Shown here one piece after another: positions 1-15,200 of a stretch of 64,000 nt of DNA. Within the stretch, counting starts at the first letter, position 1, and the number at the start of each line of letters is the position of its first letter. The DNA is from Ctena decussata. Lineage: Eukaryota; Mollusca; Bivalvia; Lucinida; Lucinidae. The DNA is taken from NCBI GenBank assembly GCA_963989385.1, contig OZ022499.1, forward strand, positions 55,040,197 to 55,104,196, in the 5' to 3' direction. A program made the translations under genes and the position numbers. The notes beneath the pieces are model-generated. The model ran no database searches and was not told the origin of the DNA. It saw only the letters and a list, made by a program, of their open reading frames with translations.

Positions 1-85
1 GCTGATGCTTGAAAACTAACACCTATGTCTTGCAATCTTCTAGCCACAGGCACCACAAAAACTCAGAAGAAGGTAAGCAACTTAC

Positions 86-243
86 CAGCTGCAAACCTAC
101 ACTTCCAATCTTCATTTCCAAAGTCGTCCTCAACAATCTTCCACAGCATGTCAGCTCCAGTGGGCAGGGTGAGGCAATGTAGGAGGTGGGGCACAGCAAT
201 AGAGGCCAACTGGGAGTGACGGGCTTGTAATAGTTTCCACATA
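86..243 (-). CDS. UNC79: UNC79 exon, last in window
   Basis: The acceptor is gttgtag and the donor GTAAGT; 1 + 52 codons + 1. It encodes MWKLLQARHSQLASIAVPHL, then LPTGADMLWKIVEDDFGNED. The gene continues to lower coordinates beyond the window. Confidence 0.94.
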
Positions 244-3200
244 CTACAACACAATCATTAAATACGATTAAGGTGTCATGGTCCACCTCCAAACTTTCCC
301 CAATTTATATAAAGAGAAAGGTAGCAACTTTTGTGACTTCTCTTTTGCTCTTCTGGGGCAGAAAAACCCTCCTGAAAGGGGTCAACTTTTACAGAAATGC
401 ATTTGTTCTTAGGGGAGCAAATTCTTTCTTTTAAGATTTGATTACAATTGAAAAGGGAGAAAAAAAATGAAATGATACAGTTGCCTCCCTTAAAGACTAT
501 TGAGATGAGAATCTCAGAAAACTTTATTGCCAAACAATTTGAGTGCCATTGACAAATCATTAATAGGGAGACAAAATAAAGTGGTGTGGCTGTCTCCCCT
601 AAAAACTGTTGAGATAAGAATCTCAAGAAAATTTAGTCAGTGCCACTGATAGCCTTGAAGCATAACAATCTGTTTATATCTTTGTTGATCATGTTTTCTG
701 AAATGATTTTTCTTTCAGGGCATCAAATATTGTTCTTTTGGATAGGTCTTGGTTATACTGTCGAATAAATATTTTTCACTATAAATGAAAACTTCCGCAA
801 TGGCAGCATAAAAAAATATTCAACCCTAAAAGCCCCAAAAGGAGGACAACAAGGTCTATGTCTGTAAACTTTAAAAAATCTTTTTGTCAAAGCTATATCA
901 TACTAAGAATTCAAAGACTGTTGTTGTTGTTTGTTGTTTTATTTTATTTGTTGGATTTTATGATAAAAGATTTTATGATAAAAGATTTATTGATTGTTGA
1001 AGCACTATGGTAATGTAAACAACCACACTATTCCTGGGCAGGCTTAGACCTCCTAAGCGGTTAACCAGAACTAAGTGCACATCCTTTCCTCAGTAATTTC
1101 GCCAGTAACTGACAACTGCCCTTCTTGGACCAGCAGAAGGAGAAACGAAAGTTTGTGGCCGGACCGGGTATCAAACCCGGCACCTCTGGCTCTTGAGTCC
1201 GACACGCTACCAACTCATCCGCCTCATCTGGATCTGTGCTGTTTGCAAATTCAAATCTTTTCATTTTTGGCACTTTAAGTAAAGGGTAATCACTCTTGAA
1301 ACATTTACTTTGGAATGAGTTTCCTGGCGAGACAAAACTTCAGATATTCTGGATACTGGTTGACAGAATAGTTGAGACATTCTCCATGAAGAACCAGGTA
1401 TTTCATCGATGTCAACAGTGAGTACAGAGCATCCACATCTGTCAAGGTAGACAACTCCTACAAAAAGTAAGTACATGAAAGCATGATCAGCAACTATGTT
1501 AGTATAGGAAACAAGACTTACACAGAAATGTTTAAGGAAAGGGAAGCATTAGCTGACCTAGTGCTCTAAAATAATAATGACAAATAATATTTTATAATAA
1601 TTATATAAACAAACTGTGTTTTGATGATGCAGAGCCTTACTAGTGCTTGATGTCTATTGGCATTGGCTCAGGGGTTTTCATGTTAAAAATTAGATTCTAA
1701 AATATGATGTATATGAAAATTTTGGAAACAATTTTGACTGTTATGTTTTTTTCCCTTTTAAATCAGTACCTATGTTTTGAAAAAAAATCAGCTTTTCTAT
1801 TTGGCAAGAAAATGACATATGTAAACCAACCAAGCAGTTTACCTTTCTGCCTCCCTGAATTTATATGGGGTGTGTGTGTGGGGGGGGGGGGGGGGGGGAG
1901 GGGTCAACTTCCATTAAAGTGTATGAGTACACCTCCATGTTTTAGTCATATTTCAAAGCGACAAAAACTTTTGATTTTCTAATTGCTTCCTTAGGCAAGA
2001 AACCCTTCAAAAAAGGGTCTACTGTTAAAGGAAAAAGTTTGCTCCTACAAGCATAAAATCAGCAAGAAAACACTGTTTTTTCATTTATTAACTGTACTTA
2101 ATGCAGAGACTGATTGGATAATTATAGAACTTCAAATACATAAGCTGTAAATGGACATAATATTTAAACAATTACCTGTAGTAAAACACTGAAGAGCTGA
2201 AGATGTATTGGCATCTGAGAGGTGTCATATGTCACATCATGTATTTCTGATGTGGCAGATTGCTCATGGCTATCAGCTGGAAATATCAAAGGCATTTCTC
2301 AAAACTGCATATCTTACTCCGCAGAAAAAAATGTTAAAACCAAACTGTACAAAATGAAGAACACATTTACTTTAAAGAAAGTAAAAATTTATTCATGATC
2401 TAATCCATTTATATATTTACAATCTTTAAGTGAGTACAATTTTTGGGGAAGCAACTCTGCTGTTTTCATTTTTGGCTCCCTTTTCTTAAAGGAGTAAATT
2501 CTTTCCTTTCAAATTAGACCTTATTATGGAAGGGCTAACCTTAGAGAAGAGCAAACAAAAAGTCATAAAAGTTGTTTCCCTTAGTAAAAATGGTGGAAGA
2601 TGCAAAAGTGTACCCATTCACCTCGACTTTCCATTTTAAAGTCAATACAATCCCCAAGTCAACACTGTTCGTTTCCTCTCTTTTTGTTGCCTTAAACATT
2701 TCTGATTCGACAAAAGTCCCCATTTACTGTTGGCTTGACAGAGTTTTCCAGTCACCAGCTGGCCAAAAAGGGATTCAAACTGGCACTGGAACTGAGTGTC
2801 TCTAAACACTAGACCACTTGCTTCTCTGCAGTATGAAGACAAACGAAAAGATATCACATTTTCTTCCCTACAGTGTAATAGCTCTTGAAGCTCTGGAATC
2901 TCTTCAAAACTTTTAAGTGTAAGAAATTTACCTTCTTTGCTTGCTGCACACAATCCCTGTATCTCCTCCACTTTAGGAATATCCTTACTTGGGATCTTGA
3001 CAGGGTCCCTAGGACTAAAATGCTGCATGACCTGGGATGCCAGCTGATGCCACAGTGCCTTACTCTGACAGAAATTACAGTTCACAGTCTCCAGATCATC
3101 ACAACAAGTGTGGGTGCCATCCCAAAGTTTGGATAACATTGTGGTGAGGAAGAACATTAACTCTTTACTGGTCTCATTGTAGATCCCAAGGTGTTTGGGA

Positions 3201-6200
3201 CTCTCTTGTAGCTCAAGCTAAAGACAGGAAAGAAAATCACTTCACGAGTTTCGATAATAGTTAACAGCAGTTGAAGCTTAAGATGCTAAAAAGGATACCA
3301 AAAGCTGTGGTAGACTCTTGTCTTACCAGTTTTTAACATGGCTATTAAAAGAAAATATCTAAAAATCAGGACATCTTACCATAACTGTCCTAAAAACTGA
3401 CCTGTTTGGGTTTTCAATGCAGTAATGTGACTAAAAGATGCAATGTACCCTGATCAGAGCACTCCTTCAGAAGTTATTTATAAAGAGAGGTAGATAAATC
3501 TGATAAATTGGTGACAATAATTCTTTTTTGATCTCCACAAAAACACAAGTTATGCAAAAGTTTTGCTTATCAGATTAATGCAAGATCAAATAATTCAAAA
3601 TTCTGTGGAGATGCCATACACACTTTTAAGGAGAATGAAATCATGCTCTCACAATAGTTTCTGATTTTGGTTTTGTTGATACACAGCTTTAAAAAGAATG
3701 TGCAATATACTTGTTCTTAACCTAAAGCAAATCACATCCACACATACCTGTTTCAGACAGAGATCCAGCATCATTATATAACATGTGGGAACCAGCTCTG
3801 TCTCTCTTTCATACACTTCAAAAGTCTCCACAGCGACAGGCTGGTCCTTGTCAGGGCTCAGTGGTGGGGGTAAATTGTCAGTGGGTGAGGTTCTGGAGAA
3901 ATTGTTCTCTCTGGGTTGTTGTTGGTCCTCAGTGATTTCAATTAGCTGTAGACACTTCACGCCAAGTTTGAACATGGCAAACAGAGTGTGTAGTGGTATG
4001 ATGATGTCTAAAGAAGATAGGATCTGCAAATAATATTAAACACATACTGTGAAAATTCTACAAATTGGGACACCAAAGAATATCTAAGGTAACTGCCTTA
4101 AATAAAACAATTTCGTTTTCACAATGCAGTAAGATTCAGATAGAATGGCAAACTGCACAGAAGAGCAGTTGGGAGCTGGGTCTGCTTTGCCTCCTCAGAC
4201 CTATCTGGTCCAATGCTTAGAAATTTTACTGTAATAAAGCCTAATGCATACAAAAATATGTCAAAAGGTACTGCAAACTTTAGGAGCTGACACATTTCAA
4301 GTTAGAAATGATAAATTTAATTGCCACTTAGAAATATCTCTTTCAATCTCTGAATTTGGTTTAAAATAAACATAACATTATGCAGCTCTTGTAATAAAAC
4401 TCTGGATGAGACAAATACAAGTGAAACTAGAAAATGTTTAGGGATTTGTTCATAATTTTGAGACTGACAAGACTAAGATAACAAAAAGAAACACTGAGAA
4501 AAAAAATATGCATGCATTTGTCGGTATTAAAACTGGCATATGTCTGTTGCTAATTTGCAAGAAGGATTGAAAATACAAGGTTTGTTTTCGAATCTGTATC
4601 TGTATACCTTTGTGCATTTTTATTCATTTTTGTGAGTGACTTATGCAGTCAATCTCACTTTTACAGATAAAAACTTCAACCTACCTGCAACCACTGTAAA
4701 GCCTGTTCTTGGACATAAGCACTTGAGTCAGCAAATCTCACTTCTACAAAGTGGTACATCTTGTCCAACATAAATGGCAGAGGACACATGTCAATATCAA
4801 ATGCTTTGCTGCAATGAAAAATTTAAGTAACAGATAACCCCATCATAAGACATACCTAAAATATATTCTTACACAATAAGACTTGTTTATTCAGGCAATG
4901 TGAGCAGACTTGTATGTTCCCAGCACCAAATGATTTTTGTTTTTACACTTTATCTGGTGAAGAGTTAATGCTCGGACTATGGTCATGCTTTTTTTCCTTT
5001 TTTTGTTTTGTTGATTACTGTTGCTTTCATTTAGTACCAACGAAAAGAACCAGTCGGTTCTTGTGCATTTTGTTTTGTTGCTAGCTGTTAATTTTATTGA
5101 GTAAAGGGCCGGGCTGTGTAACTGTCAGTGCCGGGCATCCTACTAATTAGGATAATAGTAGGGCAAGGGCCTACTGTGCTTGCAATAGGTGCAGGTGGGG
5201 GTTGTTTGGACATATTTTCTCTTGTCTATCATTTCTCTCTTCTTTCTCCCTCTCTCTCAGGGAGACGGCTCAATATAGACTAAAATACTGTCTCAAAGGG
5301 CTGTTAAACCCAAACCAACCAACCAACCAATCCACCACTGAGTACAAATGAATAGAATGTTGGCTCTTGCACATTTCATCAAAAGTGTGCCTGTTCTTCA
5401 TTTTGACACTTGGCTGACAGCAAACTGCACATGTTTCTCTATGCATGAAAGAGATCAATGACTAGAAATTTGTCCAATGTACACAGATTCCCCCACCTTG
5501 GGTACCTCCATAAAATGGGACATATAGATCACTATGCTCCGATTCTTGTGTATTCCTGTTGTACTTACAGATATAATTCCTCAAACAAAATTTCAAGTTG
5601 CTACAATTATAGGAGCTTTTAAATCTACCTCTTACACCTCTTCTGTCTACCTCTTCTTTTTTTCCTTTCACTGTGCCCTGTAGAATCGTCTTTGTCTTCC
5701 CACCTCATCTGTCTACCTCTTCTTCTTTTTTCTTTCACTGTGCCCTGTAGAATCGTCTTTGCTAAACCAGAAGACCTTGAGACGTGGCCAAACCACCTTA
5801 GTTTCCATTTCTTGACCAGAGTCAGGAATTCATCATGTTCCCCAATGGCTCCTTGGATCTTCCTGCGAACCTCCTCATTGGTTATATGGTCCTTGAACCA
5901 AATGTTCAGTAACCTTTGGTAGCATCTCATCTCAAAGGTCTACATTCTCTAACTTTGCTGTCAAGGTCAACGATTCACAGGCATACAGAAATATGGAAAT
6001 GACGAGGGAGCGCATAAGTTTCACCTTTGATCCAAGAGATATGTTGTTATCTCTCCAAATTGGTTTCAGCTTGGTAAGAGCTGAAGTGGCTTGTGCAATC
6101 CTTGAGAGAACCTCTTGTTTTGAGCCATCATCTAAGACAAATGCTCCAAGGTATTTGAAGCTTGTTACGGTACCCAGCTTCTGCCCTTTTACCTTGATCT

Positions 6201-9200
6201 CCCTCTGGATGCCATCTGCGCTGTTCGTCATCAGTTTGGTCTTCTCAGTACTGATCTTCATCTTATACCTTGTGCAGGTTTGGTCGAGACTTTCAACTAG
6301 AGCTTCTAGTTCCTGCTCTTCCTCAGCTAGAGTGTCTTATTGTCTTATGTCATCGGCAAACAGCAGATTGGTAATGTTTTTGCCGCCTATGCTAACCTTT
6401 CCGTCATGTTCTTCCAGAGCATCAGACATGATCTGTTCGAGAAAAATGTTAAAGAGGGTGGGTGACAGAAGACATCCTTGTCTTACTCCAACTGTTGTTC
6501 TGAACCATTCTCCTGTGCTGCCATTTATCAGGACTGCACTTGTAGCCTTGTCTTATAGCTGCTTAATGGTGCGAACTAGAGTTGCACTGATATTGTACTT
6601 CCGCATGGTGGCCCATAAGGCTGCATGCCATACCCTGTCAAAGCTACCATACGACAGACAAAAAAGCACTCACCTTAACAAGACTTTTAACAAATGTAAA
6701 TCTTCTGTAGGTATCTCTGTCCTAATTGCTTCCATCCAGTATGGTATGACATAGTCCCAAATCTGAATAAAAGTAAATTTATGGTATTGCAGTATGTAAT
6801 TAAATAGATTTTGCAGAGTGTCAAACTTACTAAACCTAGAGCTATAAGAAAACAGAAAGGTGTTAACAGTTGATCTGTCCCAAATGTATTGCCTTTATCC
6901 AAAATATCAATGGAAAATTTTTATATTCAAGCAAGTTTTGATATAACCCCCTCTGGGCAAAAAATCAAAGCTGCTGGGTGCATATGCCAGAGAGATGTTT
7001 CCTTTGGTCATGATAGATGGAAATTTGTTGGCCACTTACGATAAACAGTCTAGTCTGTATGTTAATAAAACTCTTTACAAACCTGGTAAGATATTATGTC
7101 ATATGGTACAAGACAGAAGAAACAGTTCAATCCTTCTTTTATCTGCGTTGTCCTGGTGGCCAAGGTATCCCAGAATCCTCCAACCCTGGCATACTCTACT
7201 GGGTGGGGTAACAGACAGGAAACAATCACTTCAAAATGCGTCTTGTTAACCTCCCTCAGCCATTTACAGATATACTCTGGTTTCAACCTCTCCAGGGCAT
7301 TGCCAACATTGTCTGAAAACATATAAATGTAAGTAACTTCTGATTTTATTTTGGCATATACGGAGCAAATCTGCTCAACATCAAATTCAAACATCTGAAT
7401 AAATTAACCTTGAACACTGCATAAAATGGAGCTTTAATAGGTACAAGAATTCCGCAAATCACTAGGTCCACTTGCTTTTTCATGTAATGTTGAAATGAAA
7501 GTTGCATGAAAAGGTATGTCTTAAGCCATTTGCATACAGCAAAATAGAGAGGTGCATGGTCACATGGTTAGAGACTCTCCTTTATGGCACGGAAGGTCGT
7601 GAATTTGAATCACCATTCAGCCTTGACTGGAAAACTCTCTCTGTCAACCAAGCAGTAATGGGTAGCATTTTCAAATCAGCGGAGAATAAGGCAGCAAAAG
7701 GAGAGGGATGGGCTCCACCGTTCATATACTGTGCCCATGATACAGTGGGCCTCTAACCCCTACTGCCCCTACAGCCATTAGGCTATGGGAAACATTTACC
7801 GTTACTATACAGTTTAATAATACATGTACATGTATGCTACTCAAATGAATTTCTTCACAAGCAGATTACAGTCTTCAGTTTTAGCAATATGAGCTGCAAC
7901 ACGACAAAACCATCTAAGTTGCAAGAGCGTCCAGCGAAGACTCAGATCACCCTGGGCATCCGCCCAGTCTGATCAGTCTTTGCTGTCTGCATGTAGCTAG
8001 CTTAGACACTTAGCTACCCTTTAAGTGCACAGCTAAGACTCTGAGCAGAGTGGGCAGATGCTGAGGATGATCTGAGTCTTTGCTGGGCGCCCATGCCATC
8101 TTGTTGGTTTTCCCATATCTAGACTCATATAGATACCCATCAATTCTAACATTTTTTTTATACAAACATGCAACCATGTAGTCTCTGAGCAGACTACATT
8201 GCTGTTCATAAGCTGCTTTTTCACATAATGCCTCACAAATGTGAGCACACCTATATGACAGATCTCTTTTGTGTGTGTGTTTTTTTTTTTTTTTGCTTCA
8301 TGACCCTGAATGAGGAAACATGAAGTTCAAACAGAAACTTACCATCTGGTAGATAAGCAGTAGCATCAAACCACTGGAACAACATCCCCAACAGCCTACC
8401 AAGGATTTCCTGAGATATAAAAATTTATCATAAATGAGCTGCAACATGACAATACCAATGAAGTGGCATGTGTGCCAAGCAAGGACTCACATCAGCCTGG
8501 GCATCTTCCAAATCTGATCAGAGTCTTTGCTCTCCGAATGGAGGTAGCTTAGACCCTAAGCGATCCTTTGAGTGCACAGTGACGACTCTGATAAGACTGA
8601 GCGGACACCCAAGCTGATCTGAGTCTTTGCTGGACACACAAGCCACTTTGTTTGGTTTTGTCATGATGCGGCTCATATGCACATGAACAACTTACCATAG
8701 TGCTTAAAACCACTGCATCCACCAAGTGATGCACAAGGTCATTATACTCTAGGGTCACTCAAAAACAATCACACACTTCACAACTACTTCTTGCTTTTTT
8801 GTCAACATGCAGCATAATGCATAACTGACAGTTACTTGTATGATATGGTAGTTGTATTACATGACAGCATTCAGGGCCCAGTCATTGAAAGCGTCGTTAG
8901 CTTAACGAAGTTATCAGTTGAGGATTCATTATGTCTTAATCAATTGTGTTAACATTTTTTTGCTGAAAAATGGTGAGGAGCTTTTGCAAAAGCTCTCCAC
9001 AGTTTCTACACAAAAAATGGCAGCATTTTAATGTATATTTGGTTTGAAAATTTAACAAATCGTTAGGCAATGACATTGTTAGTTTTGAACAACTGGGGTT
9101 AAATGTGCACTCATTAACACATAAAATGGCCTATAAATATACATATAGAAATAAATAAATTTCAACAGATATCATTTGAATCTTATGCTTGTTAAGCTTA

Positions 9201-12200
9201 ATACATGGAGCAGATTGATCTAAAAGACTATCACGGATTGCCTCATCTTGGCCCCAGCCCCATAATAGTGCACCTATTTCAAGACTAGGAGTGGCGGTAG
9301 AGTAGTGGAAACATGCTGGGCTACCAATCCAGGGGCCACAAGATCGATGCCCCACTTCTCCGGTCTTTCGGATGAGACTTTAAACCGAGGTCTTGTCTCC
9401 ATATGACCTAGTTATTGGTGGGATGTTAAACCCGAGTTCACTCACTCACTATTTTAAGACTGCCAATGACAAAACATACTAAAGACACAACTATAATTTA
9501 CAGTGCATATAAACAAAAGGTTAACTATTTAGCAAACTAAAAATTTGTAAAACAAAATAAGAAGAAAGTGAGCGTTTCAACATAAAGAACAGTCAACTCT
9601 TGATATCTCAAAGTCAAAGTTAATCCAAAACCATTGATAAAGTAAATTTTCTGTTCCCAGAAAAATCACTTTGAGATATATGTAGTTTGAGACAAAAAGA
9701 GTTGAAATGTAAATAAATATAGAACATGAGTCGAAACTATATTCTTTGATATGAGAGTGTACTTTGAGATATCAGTGCTCAAGATATCTAGAGTTGATTG
9801 TATAACTTACAAGAACATCCAAAACACCAAACTATTCATGCACCACTATCTGTTGAAAGTAAAACAATGATGACATGCTAAACACACTATCACATACAAG
9901 TATCAACAAAATGGACAGAAAAATGTATATTTTCAAAAGTTTGCAGGCATTCTTCATACTACAGAAATACTGGTCTGTATACATCTATATCAAACACCTA
10001 CAACTTTCATACAAAAATCTTTGTTTAAAAATATGTTGGAAGAAACAAAAAGAGCAGCAGCAGTATATAAAGGCCCTATTCATAAGGGAAGCAGATTAGG
10101 CCTCAATACTGTAAAACCAATTCTAATGGTCACACATGCAATACTGGTCATGGCATGCAGTTTTGTTCAAATACTCAATACTGTCAACTCTCGATATCTC
10201 AAAGTCAACGTTCATCTCAACCTACTGGTACCTCAAGAGTTAATTTTCTGGGCCCAGAAAATTAACTCTTGAGATACCAGTAGCTACAGATAACAGGAGT
10301 GAGTTGAAATGTAAAGGAAAATAGGAAATGTGTCCAAACTATATTCTTTGATGTAAGAGGGTGCTTTGAGCTATCAATGTTTGAGATACCGAGTCAACTG
10401 TGTATACAAGGTTCAAATGGCTGAGCTGCAGTTACCCTTAATTAATTGTACACCAGCATGTATATTTTCTATATGCTCTGAGAGAGGTTGTCATGATCCA
10501 ATTTATTTGTTTGATCAGAAAAAATCATGCCCTTTGCGTAATTTAATGAACATAGAACTAACTACATGTTTTTTCTAACTAATACATACTATAGGAATAT
10601 CCTCCTTGGGTTTACAGAGTTCCACTAGCAGCCAGATACCATATCTACTCAACATCTTTCTCTCCCCTGCCTCTTCTACTTCAAACAGGTCATCATCATC
10701 ACCATGGCGATGTCTATGCTCCTCCCCCATCTCTACTGTACGCTTGGATTCAAGGGGCTGAGCTTCTTTCAACAAGCTGTGGCAAACAAAAAGGCACTGT
10801 TAGTCAATAATATACAATTATTGACCTTTGTTGAGGTGAATATGCAGTTTTATTGACCTGCAAACATCATATTGACCGACAGGAAGCGGAGGTCAATATG
10901 TTATGTTTGCAGGTCAATAAAACTGCATATTCACAGAAATAAAGGTCAACTATTGTTTTATTATATGATAATTCTAAATTCAGTTTCTTTAGATATTGGT
11001 GATGGCACTACATTGTATTATCTCGCGACATTACGCCATTAACATTAACGTAAATCAGACGTTACATCACGAAAATACAATGACGTCAGCGTAAAAGTAA
11101 TATTTACTGACAGGCCGGTGAATATTATAAAATATTGACCGGTATGTGACGTCAAAGCAGCCAATGAAATTGCGTGTTACAACTTGGTCATTATAATAAC
11201 GTAAAATAATACCATACTTGCAAGACAATGCGAACACCTTGGTATGACATATTTTGTCACATGCATGGTCTATACTGATGATTGTGATATAGAATAGTTA
11301 TACCATGGTTTGTCCACTTGTATCGTTGACAATCCACTTGCTAAAGCTTGTTAACTACAGTCAAACCTGGTTATGTGGCCACCTCTATTAAGGGGTCAGC
11401 TGCCTTTAGCAGCCACCTTTTGCGGATGCCTTGAACCAAGATACAGTGCAAATGAACCAATATTAAGGGGCCACGTCTTAAGCAGCCAAAATTTGCCTTT
11501 CACTGGGGTGACCCCTTAAAGATTGTCTCCCTTGTTTATTCCATGTTTTCAGAAACAAATATTTTAACAAAATTTCGTTAGACAATAAGTAATAGTCTCA
11601 TAATAAACAGTACAAGTTTTTAGAAAAGGCATGTTTGTTCGATACATGTGGAATGAAAAATAATCTTCAAATTAAAATGCAAATTACTTATTTCCTCATG
11701 GCCTGTAAGAATAACGATTTTGATCATGTGGGTAATGTGATAATGTACAGGTATTTTTCTTATTCGTGCACGTGACTGTGACGTATGAATAAATTATTTT
11801 TGTCCAATAATGCGATTTTGACCCCAGTCTGCCATCGTTTAAAAATTTATCTTATTTTTTGTTTAAAGTCACTTTTATCAAATATTATTATCTAAACTCT
11901 ATTTCAGATGTACAGTTAGACCATGTCGGAGGTATTGCATGAAATATTTCATCTAATCATTTTTGTTATTATTATAAAGGGAGTAAATCTTTAAGGCAGC
12001 TCTGAGTGTATATTCCCATACTGGTAATAGACAAACCATGCTAAATTTTTTTCAACCTGAATCAACTCTTAAATGCAAAGAATTTGATCCACTATGAGCT
12101 AATTGTTTCTATAAGAGCAGACCCTTTGGAAGAGCTACAGGGAAGTGAAATGGAAATCACAAGTTGTCTCCTTTTGAAAAATGGTGGAAAACAATGGAGG

Positions 12201-15200
12201 TGAGCCCATACATCTCAAGAATCTCTGATTTCTATTTATCTTACTTTCCCTTCCATGACAATAAACTTCATAGCTTACTAAAGAATCACTTTAGTAATGT
12301 TTCATGTATTTCTGGAAATACATTCCCATTTCTTCTTTTGCAGGGGGGGTAACTGGGAACAATTACATGCTACACACAATTACGGTTTATACCCACTAAG
12401 GGCAAGAATAAAAGTTACCCCCAAAGATATTTCATGTAGTACGTCTGTCTGCAGCTACTAATAAAATTTTCTCCAATTTACAAAATCAGCATCATCAAAT
12501 ACATGTATGCAGATGGAAGTTGAAATTTTGTCAAGTTGAAAAAATTTCAGTACACATCTGCATATTTGCGTAAAGGCAGTTTTGAATATTACTGACAAGA
12601 CAACATCCCTACACCAGATTAACATGGTTACCATGACAACAACAGCTACGGTGACATACCTTATAATAGGGTCCATCAGATATCTTTGCATCTCTGGTGT
12701 ACAAGACCAGATCTACGATATACTAGTATGACACATGTGACCATCACCTTCGTCACTTCCATGGCGGTCAAGGTTACAGCTGCCACAGAAACAGGGGAAG
12801 CAATCCTGCCATATTCATATCTATCTCCCTTTTGAAGGGAGGTCAACTCTTAAAGGAAAGAATTTGCTCCTCTTGGAGCAAATTCTTCCCTTTGAGAGTA
12901 GATCCCCTCTCGGAAGAGTTTCCTTGCTCAGGAAAGCAATCAGGAAATCACAAAAGTTGTCTCCCTTTCTAAAGATGGTGGAAAAACCTTGGAGATATAT
13001 CCACACACCCAAGAGTACAAGTTCAGGTTTCTTTCAGCCGAACTCTAACTTTCTCTTCCATAACAATCAATTTTACAGTTTCATGGCTTACCAAAGTATC
13101 ACTCAGAAATGTTTCATGTGTTTCAGAAAATACATTCCCATTTCTTCATTTGAATATTAGTTTAAACAATATTTTATTTCCGTATAAACATATGCAATAG
13201 TATAATACATGCAATTATTGGGATTAGACAGCAAGCTAGAGCTTATAGGCGCCTTCTCCCAAAATATTACTGACTGGACATCATCCCTACACCAAATTAT
13301 CATGGTTACCAAGACAACAACAGCTATAGTAACATACCTTATTATAGCATCCATCAGATATCTCTGCATCTCTGGTGTACAAGACCAGATCTCTGATATA
13401 CTACTATGACACATGTGACCGTCACCTTCATCACTGCCATGGCGGTCAAGGTTACAGTTGCCGCAGTAACGTATTGGTCTGTTGGCATTATAGCTGGCAC
13501 ATTCTATTGAAAAGCAGGTAGCCACTGCGGTATTTGTTCTTGTAGATCGACAGCTCTAAAACAGAATGTATATTTCATCATTTAAATTCAGTAAAATCTA
13601 CATAAACAGGGGTAACAACCTACATGTACGTCATAGTGTGCGTGACAAAATTAATTATTCGACGGCCATTTTGAAGAAACTCTGACAGATTTTCCGTTTG
13701 TAACATATAAGAGACAGGATTTTAACTCAAGATAAAACGGCAAGTTGGTGCCTACATATACATATGGTCCAGATATATAGGGCAAGATTCTTCAAAGGGT
13801 GAGAACTTATAAAACGCCTCACCACAATTTTTTATGTGGACAGCTGAGATAAACATGCATTAAGGCAGAGTCGATACAGATCACTCTGTTGAAGCGTTAT
13901 CAGATTCAGCAAGTATTTTATGATGAATTCTGGTAATATTGAGTCTAAAACATCTATAGGCACCAGAACGACTAGATATTTGGTTGTTTCAGTGTTTGCT
14001 ATGCCGTCATTATGCAAAACAGTTTCCTTATTAAGGCCGCTGATTAAACGATAATGACGATGCGCTATGATGTAGGTTGTCACCCTTAAATAAAGGAAAC
14101 TGGTGTGTAAATCTTTCACTTTTTATACTCAGGGTTACCTGAACTTATTTTCTTTGCATCAGTTTCTAAGGACCTAGACAATAATTATTTTTTGATAATT
14201 CTAAATGACGAAGATGGAATGATAAGAAATGAAATTTATTTTTGTGGATTTCATGGAATTGTTAATGCCCACAAGTCACTCAAAAACTTAACATAAATCC
14301 CTATAAGCTATATTCAGTTTGTGAGTGATTTGCTAGTATTTAAATGTTGATAAAATCAATGAAAATAAAATCCATTCCAGCAAAATATCAGTATTAGTAC
14401 ACCTAGTTTTATGTGTAGTAGAAGACTCAACAATTCCTTGACTGATGATTTTGTCCAGCTAAAGATGCTTTGGTTTAAACATATTTAACATGTATTTCAC
14501 TTTTTCACAACATACATAGATGCTCTGAACAACCGGGCCCCTAATTTATTTTTTGTTGGTTCATATCTCACCTTATTTTCACATTTAGTGGAGACATGAG
14601 ACATTGGCAGGAGAATATCCATCATATAATCACTGTGGTCCTTCTGTAAGACATCTGCACAGTCACTACAGATATACAGGGGTGGTGGCTTGTCTCTTGA
14701 ATGTATAGCCAGGGCAGGATTTAAACACATCTATAATAGAATACAGATCACGTTATATACGAGGATATCCATCATATATTCGGTGGTAAGACATCAGCAT
14801 AGTTGCTATAGACACAGAGAGATGTTGGCTTGTCTCTTGAATGGAGGAGTTGAACACATCTACCAACATAATACAAAGTATGTTAAATCAGATGTCACAT
14901 TGTTAATATTTATGCCTTACTCTACTAATTACTGTAATGTGTTTGATCTTCAAATCGAAGATGTCTGACAAAGATATCAATAACAACATCAGCAGAGATC
15001 CTGATCAGATTGCATCTAAGGAAGTCTGATTTGGGTCAACAGAGTGCTCAGACATTTGTCAAATAATCATCTGGGGCAGTCTGATCTGGGTCTAAATCTG
15101 ATTGCTCAGACATTTCTGGTCTAATAGTTTGGGTAAATAAAGAAAAAAGGAAAACAGTGTTCCCACTACAATGAGGTTCTGCATTAGAAAAAGTATATGA

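Noticed and set aside
1155..1222. tRNA gene on the minus strand
   Set aside because: Cloverleaf incomplete and continuous with a SINE body.
2642..2931. UNC79 exon extending past 2932 in the open frame
   Set aside because: The extension runs into a SINE, has no family match, and the phase with exon 2176-2276 requires the donor at 2932.
2885..3136. Plus-strand open frame opposite a UNC79 exon
   Set aside because: Shadow of the minus-strand exon 2932-3217.
5993..6754. 253-codon plus-strand open frame
   Set aside because: It is antisense to the RTE LINE fragment and then to a UNC79 exon; no independent support.
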